DNA of 64,000 nucleotides, from positions 1 through 64,000 of the forward strand of contig NZ_BOPH01000143.1 of the NCBI RefSeq assembly GCF_016863655.1. The letters run 5' to 3'. The translations under genes and the position numbers were made by a program. Source of the stretch: Virgisporangium ochraceum (GTDB lineage Bacteria; Actinomycetota; Actinomycetes; Mycobacteriales; Micromonosporaceae). This document shows positions 34,372 to 42,598 of the stretch, piece by piece; within the stretch, counting starts at the first letter, position 1, and every line of letters begins with the position of its first letter. A model generated the notes under the pieces. It did not search any database and was not told the DNA's origin. It worked only from the letters and a program-made list of their open reading frames with translations.

Positions 34372-35471
34372 GTGCCACTCCTTCTGGTCAGCGGGACGCG
34401 CTCCCCCTCGATGTCGGAGGCGCGCAGGATGCCGACCACATCCTCGCCCGCCGTGACCAGGTAGTCGCCGACGGGGTCGGCTTCCACGGCCTTCAGCACG
34501 TCGTCGCCCGTCAGGTGGCTGTCCACCGACGGGTAGTCGCCGACCAGGCGGGCCAGCGCGTCGATCTCGACGGATTCGCGGCGGTCGACCGGCACCGTCG
34601 CATCCTCCGCCTCGGGGACCACCGCCCACAGCCGTCCGTCCGGGTCGACGACGCCGAAAACGGCGCCCTCCCCGCCCCGTCGGTGGGCCTCCGCGACCGA
34701 CGTTCCGCTGGGTACCCCGAATATGGGACGCGTCAGCCGGTCGACGGCGAGCCGCCGCAGCCGTGCGTCCTGCGCGGCGAGCCGCACCGCCGTACCGCCG
34801 CCCAGGCCGATCGACCCCGCGACCACGAATGTGAACCCGGCGCCGACCAGCGACAGGTGGTCGGCGACGAGCAGCCACGCGGCCGCCCCGGCCACCACGA
34901 CCGCCAGCACGATCCCGGCGACCCCGGCGATCCGCTGGCCCCGGTGCCGGTCGCCGGTGACCGCCCAGACCAGCGCGTGCAGGGCGCGGCCACCGTCGAG
35001 CGGCAGGCCCGGCAGCGCGTTGAAGACCGCGATGATCGCGTTGCTCACCGCCAGGTGCACGAGGAGCCGGGTCACGGTGCCGTCGTCGGGCAGCGCCGCG
35101 GCGCCGGCGCCGGCCACGAGCGCCACCAGCAGGGACGCGCCGGGGCCGGCCAACGACACGGCGGCCTCGACCCGGGGACGCGGCGCGTCGCGCTCCATCT
35201 CGGTGTAGCCGCCGAGGAACTCCAGCGTGATGCCCTTCACACCGGTGCCGAGCCTCCTGCTGGCGACGGCGTGGCCGAGCTCGTGCAGCAGGACGGAGAC
35301 GAGCAGCCCGAGCACGAACACCGCACCCCAGGCGTAGGCGCCCGGTTCGCCGTAGAGGATGGTGACCAGCACGGCCAGCACCAGCCAGGACAGGCTGAGG
35401 TGCACGGGGAAGCCGAGGAGCCGCCCGAGCGGGATGCCCGCCCGACGCGAATCTGCCTCGTGCTCGACCAC
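34368..35471 (-). CDS. Site-2 protease-type membrane metalloprotease (M50 family) with CBS-like tail
   Basis: 367 aa with about six membrane helices (residues about 20-240). LLHELGHAVASR at 61-72 is the zinc-binding HExxH, and NALPGLPLDGGRAL supplies the third ligand (Asp) in the NxxPxxPLDGG motif. The C-terminal 120 residues resemble a CBS pair (ending DYLVTAGEDVVGILRASDIEGE). M50 proteases cut membrane-embedded substrates such as anti-sigma factors. No such substrate is nearby. The start is uncertain. The GTG at 35471 is the best in-frame choice but has no clear ribosome site. Confidence 0.87.
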   Translation of the reverse strand: MVEHEADSRRAGIPLGRLLGFPVHLSLSWLVLAVLVTILYGEPGAYAWGAVFVLGLLVSVLLHELGHAVASRRLGTGVKGITLEFLGGYTEMERDAPRPRVEAAVSLAGPGASLLVALVAGAGAAALPDDGTVTRLLVHLAVSNAIIAVFNALPGLPLDGGRALHALVWAVTGDRHRGQRIAGVAGIVLAVVVAGAAAWLLVADHLSLVGAGFTFVVAGSIGLGGGTAVRLAAQDARLRRLAVDRLTRPIFGVPSGTSVAEAHRRGGEGAVFGVVDPDGRLWAVVPEAEDATVPVDRRESVEIDALARLVGDYPSVDSHLTGDDVLKAVEADPVGDYLVTAGEDVVGILRASDIEGERVPLTRRSGT

Positions 35472-35513
35472 CCTGGTGATGGTACGGCCGTCCGGATTGT
35501 CAGACCCCTCACC

Positions 35514-35519
35514 TAACCT
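35514..35519 (+). promoter_or_regulatory. Putative -10 box (TAACCT) of leaderless recB-like gene
   Basis: TAACCT ends 8 nt before the ATG at 35527 and no Shine-Dalgarno intervenes. It lies in the 55-bp divergent gap with the M50 protease gene. Confidence 0.45.
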
Positions 35520-35526
35520 CTTCGGC

Positions 35527-36420
35527 ATGACGGTTTCGGTTGAACGGGTCCTCCCCTCGCTGTCGCCGTCGCGCGCGGGCGACTTCAAGACCTGCCCCCT
35601 GCTGTACCGGTTCCGCACCGTCGACCGGCTGCCCGAGAAGCCCAACGCCGACGCGGTGCGCGGCACCCTCGTGCACGCCGTGCTCGACCGGCTGTTCGAC
35701 CTGCCGGCCGCCGAGCGCACGCCCGGGTCGGCCGAGGCCCTGGTCGAGCCCGAGTGGGTCCGGATGCGCGAGGAGTGGGCCGCGGTCACCGATTTGTTCG
35801 GCGAGGGCCTCACCGAGGACGAGTTCGTCTCCGGCGCCCGCGCCCTCCTCGGCGGCTACTTCGCCGTCGAGGACCCCCGCCGCCTCGAACCCGCCGAACG
35901 CGAGGTCATGGTCGAGACCCAGCTCGGCGACGAGCTGCTCCTGCGCGGCATCATCGACCGCCTCGACGTGTCACCCACCGGCGAGCTGCGCGTCGTCGAC
36001 TACAAGACCGGCGGCGCCCCCCGTGAGGCGTTCGAGGCCCGCGCCCTGTTCCAGCTGAAGTTCTACGCGCTGGTCGTCTGGCGCCTGCGCGGCCGCGTCC
36101 CCCGGGTGCTGCGCCTGGTGTACCTCAAGGACGCCGAGGTGTGTGACTACACCCCCGACGAGGAGGAGCTGTCCCGCTTCGAACGCACCCTCGTCGCCCT
36201 GTGGCAGGCCATCGAACGAGCCACCGCCGACCGCGACTTCCGTCCCCGCCCGAGCCGGTTGTGCGGGTGGTGCAGCTATCAGGACCTGTGCCCGGCGTAC
36301 GGGGGGACTCCGCCGCCGTACCCGGAACCCCGTCCCCCGGCGGAGGGGGCTGCCGCGGCGGGCGCGGTTGCGGCCTCGGGGCACGGCGCGCCGGTCGTGA
36401 CCGGGTCGCCTGAGGGCTGA
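35527..36420 (+). CDS. RecB-like PD-(D/E)XK nuclease with Fe-S cysteines
   Basis: 297 aa. LSPSRAGDFKTCPLLYRFR begins the fold. GTLVHAVLDRLFD gives the motif I histidine, GIIDRLDV the aspartate, and LRVVDYKTG the catalytic D...(D/E)xK. Cys23 plus CGWCSYQDLC near residues 240-260 make the four-cysteine iron-sulfur cluster of RecB/Cas4-type nucleases. The protein is a standalone nuclease without a helicase. It occurs beside trmI/arc in many actinobacteria and probably acts in DNA repair. The last 40 residues are a Pro/Ala-rich tail. Confidence 0.88.
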   Translation: MTVSVERVLPSLSPSRAGDFKTCPLLYRFRTVDRLPEKPNADAVRGTLVHAVLDRLFDLPAAERTPGSAEALVEPEWVRMREEWAAVTDLFGEGLTEDEFVSGARALLGGYFAVEDPRRLEPAEREVMVETQLGDELLLRGIIDRLDVSPTGELRVVDYKTGGAPREAFEARALFQLKFYALVVWRLRGRVPRVLRLVYLKDAEVCDYTPDEEELSRFERTLVALWQAIERATADRDFRPRPSRLCGWCSYQDLCPAYGGTPPPYPEPRPPAEGAAAAGAVAASGHGAPVVTGSPEG

Positions 36421-36528
36421 GGGGTCCCGCTGGCCGCGGCGGTGTAGCCGGGAGCGGTTCGGCTTCCGGGCGCGGAGGTACCCGGCGGAGGGCCGTGCGG
36501 TATCTGCGTGCCCGGAAGTTCGGTCCGC

Positions 36529-36684
36529 TCTGCCGGAGACTCTGCCGGGGACTCAGCCGGAGACTCTGCCGGAGACTCTGCCGGAGACTCTGCCGGGGAC
36601 TCTGCCGGGGACTCAGCCGGGGACTCTGCCGGGGACTCTGCCGGGGACTCAGCCGGGGACTCTGCCGGGGACTCAGCCGGGGAG
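36529..36684. repeat. 12-bp tandem repeat (minisatellite), 13 copies
   Basis: Thirteen consecutive units of consensus TCTGCCGGGGAC cover 156 bp. Variation is limited to two positions, TCT/TCA and GGGG/GGAG, arranged in blocks that suggest repeated slippage or unequal exchange. All six frames remain open through the array. In the frame of the histidine kinase it would encode (Ser-Ala-Gly-Asp)n; on the other strand (Pro-Ala-Glu-Ser)n. There are no spacers, so it is not a CRISPR array. Confidence 0.95.
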
Positions 36685-36797
36685 GGTCGGCGGGGCCGGG
36701 GCACGTGCCTCTCGGGGCCGGGTGGGGGGTGGCGATCTCATCCTGGAGGAGGAGACGAGATCAGCGTGGGGCACGAGAATCGGTCTCCGCGGACGGA

Positions 36798-36803
36798 TAG
36801 CCT
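36798..36803 (+). promoter_or_regulatory. Putative -10 box (TAGCCT) of the histidine kinase gene
   Basis: TAGCCT ends 8 nt before the ATG at 36811, fitting a leaderless start of the two-component operon. Confidence 0.45.
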
Positions 36804-36810
36804 CGCAGGC

Positions 36811-38136
36811 ATGGTGGCGCAGCAGCAGGGCCCGCGGGGCAGGTTGCTGTTCGACGTCATGCTCGCCGTGGTGCTGTTCGTGGGCGAGTCGGTGCTCTGG
36901 GTGCTGCAGCCGCCCCAGTACCAGCCCTCCACGTGGTTGTGGCCGGTGGTCTGGCTCGCCCTCGGATACGTCGCCGTGGCACTGCGGCGCACCGCCGTCC
37001 ACTGGGCGGTGGCCATCCTGGTGGTCAACCTGTCGGTGGCCGCCATCATCAGGGACTGGGGTGGCAGCGGCGCCTCGCTCATCGTGCTCACGTACACGAT
37101 CGCCGCGTCGTGCAGCCTGCGGTACACGATCGGCACCAGCGTGCTGCTCTGGCTCGGACCGCTCGCCCTCGCCCTGACCCCGCTCGGCCTGTCGAGGAGC
37201 GACCCCATCCCGGTCGACCTGCCGGTCGCGTACTACGTGGCGTACAACGTCCTGCTCTTCCTCCTGATCTTCTTCATCGGCCGCACGGTGCACAACCGGC
37301 GGGCCTACGTCAGCGCGCTGGAGGACCGCGCTCGCACCGCCGAACGCGGCCAGCTCGCCATCGCCGAACAGGCCGTGGCCGACGAACGGCGACGGATCGC
37401 CCGCGAACTGCACGACGTGGTCGCCCACCACGTCAGCGTCATGAGCGTCCTCGCCACCGGCACCCGCCGGGCGTTGAGCCGCGACCCGGTGGCCGCCGAC
37501 GAGGCGCTCGCCACCATCGAGGAGACTGGGCGGGTGGCGCTGCGGGAGATGCGCCGGCTGCTCGTGGTGCTGCGCACCGACACCGAGCCGGCCGGCGAGC
37601 TGGAACCGCAGCCCGGCCTGCCCGGCCTCGACGGGCTCATCGAACAGGTACGCGAAGCCGGGCTGCCGGTGCAGCTGACCACGTTCGGCGACCCCGGACA
37701 CCTCGACCCCGGCGTGGCGCTGGCCGTCTACCGCATCACGCAGGAAGCCCTCACCAACGCGCTCAAACACGCCGGACCGGCGTCGGCGGAGGTGCGGCTG
37801 TCGTTCGCCGCCCGCGAGCTCGCCATTGAGATCAGCGACACCGGCCGCGGGCCGCGGCCCGGACCCCGCACGGTCGGACACGGGCTGCTCGGCATGCGCG
37901 AACGGATCAGCCTCTACGGCGGGTCGCTGCGTGCCGGGCCCCGGCCCGGAGGCGGGTTCCGCGTGTTCGCCCGCATCCCGCTCGAAGGCGAACAGGGCGA
38001 CCGGCCCACGTCCGGAGAGACCGCCGAGAAAGCGGACACGGTCGAGAAGGCGGACCCCACCAGCTACCAGGGCGCCACCGGTGACGAGGTCGGTGCTGTG
38101 CCCGTCACCTTGAACAATGGAAAGGACCCGGTGTGA
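36811..38136 (+). CDS. Two-component sensor histidine kinase, NarL-partner type (HisKA_3)
   Basis: 441 aa. Five or six hydrophobic segments (about residues 12-158) form a membrane sensor with almost no outer domain. The dimerisation helix ERRRIARELHDVVAHHVSVM carries the phospho-acceptor His201. The ATPase domain shows QEALTNALKHA (N box) and DTGRG...HGLLGMRERISLYGG (G boxes). The C-terminal 55 residues are a charged tail. The stop overlaps the response regulator start (GTGA). The ABC transporter genes follow the regulator, as in many antibiotic- or envelope-stress-sensing sets, so that transporter is a likely target. Confidence 0.92.
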   Translation: MVAQQQGPRGRLLFDVMLAVVLFVGESVLWVLQPPQYQPSTWLWPVVWLALGYVAVALRRTAVHWAVAILVVNLSVAAIIRDWGGSGASLIVLTYTIAASCSLRYTIGTSVLLWLGPLALALTPLGLSRSDPIPVDLPVAYYVAYNVLLFLLIFFIGRTVHNRRAYVSALEDRARTAERGQLAIAEQAVADERRRIARELHDVVAHHVSVMSVLATGTRRALSRDPVAADEALATIEETGRVALREMRRLLVVLRTDTEPAGELEPQPGLPGLDGLIEQVREAGLPVQLTTFGDPGHLDPGVALAVYRITQEALTNALKHAGPASAEVRLSFAARELAIEISDTGRGPRPGPRTVGHGLLGMRERISLYGGSLRAGPRPGGGFRVFARIPLEGEQGDRPTSGETAEKADTVEKADPTSYQGATGDEVGAVPVTLNNGKDPV

Positions 38137-38837
38137 CCGACGGACCTGTACCACCGATCACACCGGCCGCCGGTGCGCCGATCCGGGTGCTGCTCGCCGA
38201 CGACCAGCCGTTGCTGCGCACGGGGTTCAAGATGGTGCTCGGCGCCGAGACCGACCTGAACATCGTCGGTGAGGCCGGCAACGGGGCGGAGGCGGTCGAC
38301 CTGGCCCGGCGGCTGCTGCCCGACGTGGTGCTCATGGACATCCGCATGCCGCGCCTGGACGGGGTGGCGGCGACGCGGCAGATCATCGAGGCGAAGCTGC
38401 CCGTGCGGGTGCTGATCCTCACCACGTTCGACCTCGACGAGTACGTGGTCGGCGCGCTGCGGGCCGGTGCCAGCGGGTTCCTCGCCAAGGACGTGCCGGC
38501 CGAGGACCTCGTCGCGGCGATCCGCACGGTGGCGGCCGGCGAGGCGGTCGTGGCGCCGCGCATCCTCAAGCGGCTGCTCGACCGGTTCGCCACCGTGCTG
38601 CCCGACCCGTCGGCGCAGCCGCCGCGCGGCCTCGACGCGTTGACCGACCGGGAGCGCGAGGTGCTGGTACAGCTCGCCCGGGGACTGTCCAACGCGGAGA
38701 TCGCGCGCGAGCTGTCGGTGAGCGAGACGACCGTCAAGACCCACGTGGGGCACGTGCTCACCAAGCTCGGCCTGCGCGACCGGGTACAGGCGGTGGTTCT
38801 CGCGTACGAGACCGGGCTCGTCCGTCCGGGGCGGTAG
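38133..38837 (+). CDS. Response regulator, NarL/LuxR family
   Basis: 234 aa. The receiver domain (about 17-135) has the acidic pocket LLADDQ, the phospho-acceptor Asp69 in VLMDIRMPRLDG, Thr in LTTFD and Lys in LAKDVPAED. The C-terminal LuxR-type helix-turn-helix (about 168-230) reads LTDREREVLVQLARGLSNAE, then VKTHVGHVLTKLGLRDR. It is co-translated with the kinase and 90 nt upstream of the ABC ATPase gene. It probably controls that transporter and perhaps the similar one at 56765. Confidence 0.94.
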   Translation: MTDGPVPPITPAAGAPIRVLLADDQPLLRTGFKMVLGAETDLNIVGEAGNGAEAVDLARRLLPDVVLMDIRMPRLDGVAATRQIIEAKLPVRVLILTTFDLDEYVVGALRAGASGFLAKDVPAEDLVAAIRTVAAGEAVVAPRILKRLLDRFATVLPDPSAQPPRGLDALTDREREVLVQLARGLSNAEIARELSVSETTVKTHVGHVLTKLGLRDRVQAVVLAYETGLVRPGR

Positions 38838-38913
38838 GTCCACCCCCGGACTCAGCCCCAGGGCGTACCCCCGAATCGCCGTCGGGCAGGACGGAATGGG
38901 CCGGCAGGTCCCC

Positions 38914-38919
38914 TAACGT
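38914..38919 (+). promoter_or_regulatory. Putative -10 box (TAACGT) of the first ABC transporter
   Basis: TAACGT ends 9 nt before the ATG at 38928. The adjoining CGTCTGT also occurs in the dyad upstream of the second transporter (56727-56750), so it may be a shared recognition word. Confidence 0.4.
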
Positions 38920-38927
38920 CTGTCGCA

Positions 38928-39749
38928 ATGACTGCGAACGATAGGGGAACCGACGTGACCGGGACGATCGCCGCGACCGGCATCGCCGCGCGGGCTGTGG
39001 ATGTCTGGAAGGTGTACGGCAGCGGCGAGGCACAGGTCGCCGCACTGCGGGGGGTCAACGTCGAGCTGGCCAGCGGGAAGTTCACCGCGATCATGGGGCC
39101 GTCGGGCTCGGGCAAGTCGACGTTGATGCACTGCCTCGCCGGGCTCGACACGGTGGCGCGCGGCCAGGTGTACGTCGGCGACACGTTGCTCACCGGCATG
39201 TCCGACCGGCAGCTGACCGAGCTGCGGCGCACCAAGGTCGGGTTCATCTTCCAGCAGTTCAACCTGCTACCGACGCTCAGTGCCGAGGAGAACATCCTGC
39301 TGCCGCTGTCGATCGCCGGGCGCAAGCCCGACCGGCAGTGGTTCGACACCGTCATCGACACCGTGGGACTGCGCGACCGGCTGGGTCACCGGCCCTCGCA
39401 GCTGTCCGGCGGCCAGCAGCAGCGGGTGGCGTGCGCGCGGGCGCTGGTGTCGCGGCCCGAGGTGGTCTTCGCCGACGAGCCGACCGGCAACCTCGACTCC
39501 CGCTCGGGCGCCGAGGTGCTCGGCTTCCTGCGCAACTCGGTGCGCGAGTTCGGCCAGACGATCGTCATGGTGACGCACGACCCGAACGCGGCCTCGTACG
39601 CCGACCGGGTCGTGTTCCTCGCCGACGGCGCGGTGGTCGACGAGCTGTTCGAGCCGACCGCCGACGCGGTGCTCGACAAGCTGAAGCACCTCGACGTGGC
39701 CGCGGGTCCCGACCTCTCCAAGAAGCCGTCTGAGGGTGCGCGGGCATGA
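38928..39749 (+). CDS. ABC transporter ATP-binding protein, MacB/LolD type (copy 1)
   Basis: 273 aa. Walker A GPSGSGKS, Q-loop FIFQQFNLLPTLSAEENI, signature LSGGQQQR, Walker B VVFADEPTGNLD and the switch histidine VMVTHDP are all intact. The C-terminal 40 residues are an extension. Such ATPases work with FtsX-type permeases to drive mechanical transmission or export rather than import. The start could be the ATG at 38928 (leaderless) or the GTG at 38955, which has AGGGGA 6 nt upstream. The permease start overlaps the stop. Nearly the same sequence recurs at 56765-57559. Confidence 0.94.
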   Translation: MTANDRGTDVTGTIAATGIAARAVDVWKVYGSGEAQVAALRGVNVELASGKFTAIMGPSGSGKSTLMHCLAGLDTVARGQVYVGDTLLTGMSDRQLTELRRTKVGFIFQQFNLLPTLSAEENILLPLSIAGRKPDRQWFDTVIDTVGLRDRLGHRPSQLSGGQQQRVACARALVSRPEVVFADEPTGNLDSRSGAEVLGFLRNSVREFGQTIVMVTHDPNAASYADRVVFLADGAVVDELFEPTADAVLDKLKHLDVAAGPDLSKKPSEGARA

Positions 39750-42292
39750 TCCGGGCGACGTTCCGCAGCCTGCTGGCGCGCAAGCTCCGGCTGGCCCTGT
39801 CGGGGGTGGCCGTGATCCTCGCGGTCACGTTCATCTCGGGGTCGCTCGTGCTCAACGACACGCTCGGGCGCACGTTCGACAACCTGTTCTCCAACGTCTA
39901 CCAGTACACCGACCTCGAGGTCGCGGCGAAGCCGTCGCTGGAGTTCCAGGGCATCCCGGTGGCGCAGCCGCTGCCGGAGTCCGTGGTCGACCGGGTCGAG
40001 GGCGTGTCCGGCGTCAGCAAGGCCGTCGGGTACGTCGCGACCAACGGCGCGCTGGTGCTCGGCAAGGACGGCAAGCTGCTGCCCAACCAGAGCGGCACCC
40101 AGCTCGGCGCGAACTGGCTCGGCGACGACCCGGTGATCAGGATGCGCGAGGGCGAGGCGCCACGCGCCGACGACGAGGTGGCGCTCAACGCGCAGGCGGC
40201 GAAGGACGGCGACTACAAGGTCGGCCAGACCGTCGTCGTGCGGATCAAGGGTGAGAACCGCGAGTTCCGGATCGTCGGGATCGCCGGCTACACCGGTGGG
40301 CGCGACTCGCTCGGCGGCGAGTTCATGGTCTTCTGGAACGACGCGCAGGCCCAGCGGCTCATGCTCGGCGAGACCGGGCTCTGGAGCAACATCGCCGTCG
40401 AGGTCGACGACGGCGCCTCGGTGAAGGCCGTGCAGAACGACCTCAAGGCGACACTGGGCGACACCTACACCGTCGAGACCGGCGACGAGCTGGCCGAGAA
40501 GAGCTCCGCGCCGCTCAAGGAGATCTTCAACTTCATCAACTACGTGCTGCTCGGCTTCGCCGGGGTGGCGCTGCTGGTCGGCGTCTTCCTGATCCTCAAC
40601 ACGTTCTCGATCATCGTGGCGCAGCGGACCCGGGAGCTGGCGCTGATGCGGGCGATCGGCGCCGGCCGCGGCCAGATGATCGGCTCGGTGATGATCGAGG
40701 CCGTGGTCGTGGGCCTGATCGGGTCGGCGGCGGGCCTGCTCCTCGGGGTCGGCCTCGGCTGGGTCGGCGCGTGGGGCCTGGGCAAGCTCGCCGCCGGTGG
40801 GCTGGAACTGGCCGGGCTCGGCGTCCCCGCCGCCGCCGTCGTCAGCTCGTTCGTCATCGGGACGACCGTGACCGTGCTCGCCGCGCTGCTGCCGGCGCTG
40901 CGCGCCGCCCGGATCCCCCCGGTCGCCGCGATGCGCGACGCCGCCGACACCGACCGGTCGATCGTCGGGCTGACCGTCGCCGGCGGCATCGTCACCGCGA
41001 CCGGCGTGGCGCTGCTGGTCCTGGGACTGAACGGCACCGGCGACGAGCCGATCCTGCTGGTGCTCGGCGGGATCCTGTTCGGCCTGATCGGCGTGGCGCT
41101 GCTGACGCCGCTGCTGTGCCGGCCGGTGGTCTCGGCGGTCGGGCGGATCTTCTCCTGGTCGGTGCCGGGCAAGCTGGGCCGGCGCAACTCCTCGCGCAAC
41201 CCGCGCCGCACCGCCATCACCGCGGCGGCCGTGATGATCGGCATCGCGCTGATCACCGGCGTGAGCACGATCGTGTCGTCGGTGAGCACCACGATCGACG
41301 GCGCGATGGACAAGCAGATGCGGGCCGACATCATCGTCGCCGGCACGCAGACGTCGGAGACGCCGCCGATCCTCGACCAGCCGGCCTACGACAAGGTCAG
41401 GGCCCTGCCCGACGTGCGGACCGCGGCGGCGGTGTCGCTGGAGAACTTCGTCGAGGTCGAGGGCGAGGGCGGGTCGCGGGTGTGGGCCTACGACGACTGG
41501 GCCGACGCCCGCGAGGTGCTGCAGATGCCGACCGGCACCGGCGACATCACCTCCCTCGACCGCGGCGAGATCATCGCCGACCAGGAGACGGCGAAGGCCT
41601 TCGACAAGAAGGCCGGCGACCGGGTGACGCTCGCGCTGCCGCAGGGCGAGCGGACGTTCACGCTGGTCGGCGTCACCGGTCGCACGGAGGTGAACACCGG
41701 CTGGATCGTCAACCACGACGACGCGGTCGAGCTGTTCAAGACTCCACAGTGGACGATGGCCTACCTGACCCTGGACGACGGCGCCTCGGTGACGGCGGTC
41801 AAGGACCAGGTCGACGACGTGCTGGCCAACAGCCCCGAGGTGTCGGCGCAGACCCGCGACGAGTACATCGGCAGCCAGACGGTCATCTTCGACTTCCTCC
41901 TCGGCGCGGTGCAGGTGCTGCTGCTGGTGGCGATCGCCATCTCGGTGCTCGGCATCATCAACACGCTGGTGCTGTCGGTGCTCGAACGCACCCGGGAGCT
42001 GGGCATGCTGCGGGCCATCGGCCTGCGGCGCAGCCAGACCATGCGGATGATCACCGTCGAGTCGGTGGTGATCTCGCTGTTCGGCACGATCCTCGGCCTC
42101 GGTGTGGGCCTGGGACTGGGCGTGGCGGTGGTCGAGGCCCTGAAGGACGACGGCATCACGTCGCTGACGCTGCCGGTCGGGCTGATGGTGGTGTACCTGT
42201 TCGCGGCGGTCGTCATCGGCGTGGCCGCCGCGGTGATCCCGGCGGTGCGGGCGGCGCGGTTGAACGTGCTGAACGCGATCGCGTACGAGTAG
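39746..42292 (+). CDS. FtsX-family ABC transporter permease, two-domain (copy 1)
   Basis: 848 aa in a duplicated FtsX layout. Helix 1 (about 14-36) is followed by a large outer MacB-PCD-like domain (about 40-255), three helices, a second outer domain (about 500-700) and three more helices. LILNTFSIIVAQRTRELALMRAIGA and LVLSVLERTRELGMLRAIGLRR are the two cytoplasmic coupling motifs. It probably exports a peptide or lipid or acts on the envelope. No substrate is evident. The start shares ATGA with the ATPase stop, and a strong hairpin follows the stop. Confidence 0.93.
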   Translation: MIRATFRSLLARKLRLALSGVAVILAVTFISGSLVLNDTLGRTFDNLFSNVYQYTDLEVAAKPSLEFQGIPVAQPLPESVVDRVEGVSGVSKAVGYVATNGALVLGKDGKLLPNQSGTQLGANWLGDDPVIRMREGEAPRADDEVALNAQAAKDGDYKVGQTVVVRIKGENREFRIVGIAGYTGGRDSLGGEFMVFWNDAQAQRLMLGETGLWSNIAVEVDDGASVKAVQNDLKATLGDTYTVETGDELAEKSSAPLKEIFNFINYVLLGFAGVALLVGVFLILNTFSIIVAQRTRELALMRAIGAGRGQMIGSVMIEAVVVGLIGSAAGLLLGVGLGWVGAWGLGKLAAGGLELAGLGVPAAAVVSSFVIGTTVTVLAALLPALRAARIPPVAAMRDAADTDRSIVGLTVAGGIVTATGVALLVLGLNGTGDEPILLVLGGILFGLIGVALLTPLLCRPVVSAVGRIFSWSVPGKLGRRNSSRNPRRTAITAAAVMIGIALITGVSTIVSSVSTTIDGAMDKQMRADIIVAGTQTSETPPILDQPAYDKVRALPDVRTAAAVSLENFVEVEGEGGSRVWAYDDWADAREVLQMPTGTGDITSLDRGEIIADQETAKAFDKKAGDRVTLALPQGERTFTLVGVTGRTEVNTGWIVNHDDAVELFKTPQWTMAYLTLDDGASVTAVKDQVDDVLANSPEVSAQTRDEYIGSQTVIFDFLLGAVQVLLLVAIAISVLGIINTLVLSVLERTRELGMLRAIGLRRSQTMRMITVESVVISLFGTILGLGVGLGLGVAVVEALKDDGITSLTLPVGLMVVYLFAAVVIGVAAAVIPAVRAARLNVLNAIAYE

Positions 42293-42309
42293 GCGCTGCG
42301 CCGACAGCT

Positions 42310-42345
42310 GATGCCGCGGCCGTGCTCCCCCACGGTCGCGGCATC
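42310..42345 (+). terminator. Terminator hairpin after the first ABC operon
   Basis: GATGCCGCGGCCGTG and CACGGTCGCGGCATC form a 15-bp stem with one G-U pair and a CTCCCC loop. It lies 17 nt after the permease stop. The U-tract is weak, as is common at high GC. The hairpin after the second transporter has the same loop sequence. Confidence 0.7.
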
Positions 42346-42376
42346 TCCGTGCGTCGATCGATGCCACAATGACCGC

Positions 42377-42598
42377 ATGGAAACCGGGAACCGCGATCCG
42401 TACGGCGGTCTGCTCATCTGGGTCGTCGTCACCATCGGATTCCTGCTCGCCGCCGCGCTGTGGGCCTGGCCGCACGTGCCGGCCGGGGCGAAGTACGCGT
42501 TCTTCTTCGGCGTGTTCGTCGCGATGTACGCCGTGGCCACGGGCTTCGCGCTCCTGTCGCGGGCGCACGACGCGGCCCGGCGCCGGCGCCGGCGCTAG
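42377..42598 (+). CDS. Small two-helix membrane protein
   Basis: 73 aa. Hydrophobic segments at about residues 13-30 and 39-60 are followed by an arginine-rich tail (ARRRRRR), giving both ends cytoplasmic. No family was recognised. CACAAT 7 nt before the ATG could serve as a -10 box, and there is no Shine-Dalgarno. It overlaps the convergent AfsR-like gene by 4 bp. Confidence 0.6.
   Translation: METGNRDPYGGLLIWVVVTIGFLLAAALWAWPHVPAGAKYAFFFGVFVAMYAVATGFALLSRAHDAARRRRRR

Larger units (their letters stand above)
36421..36810. other. Intergenic region holding the minisatellite
   Basis: 390 bp between the nuclease and the histidine kinase. It contains the 12-bp repeat array at 36529-36684, and a -10-like box just before the kinase. 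The plus-strand frame of the kinase stays open back to a GTG at 36508, because the repeat length is a multiple of three. No ribosome site supports translation from there. No other gene is seen. Confidence 0.6.

Noticed and set aside
36529..36684. Possible CRISPR array
   Set aside because: Units are 12 bp, directly adjacent, without spacers, and there are no cas genes in the window.
36508..36810. N-terminal extension of the histidine kinase containing Ser-Ala-Gly-Asp repeats
   Set aside because: The frame is open only because the repeat unit is 12 bp. There is no ribosome site at 36508, and a -10 box with correct spacing precedes the ATG at 36811. It is kept as a finding but not annotated as coding.
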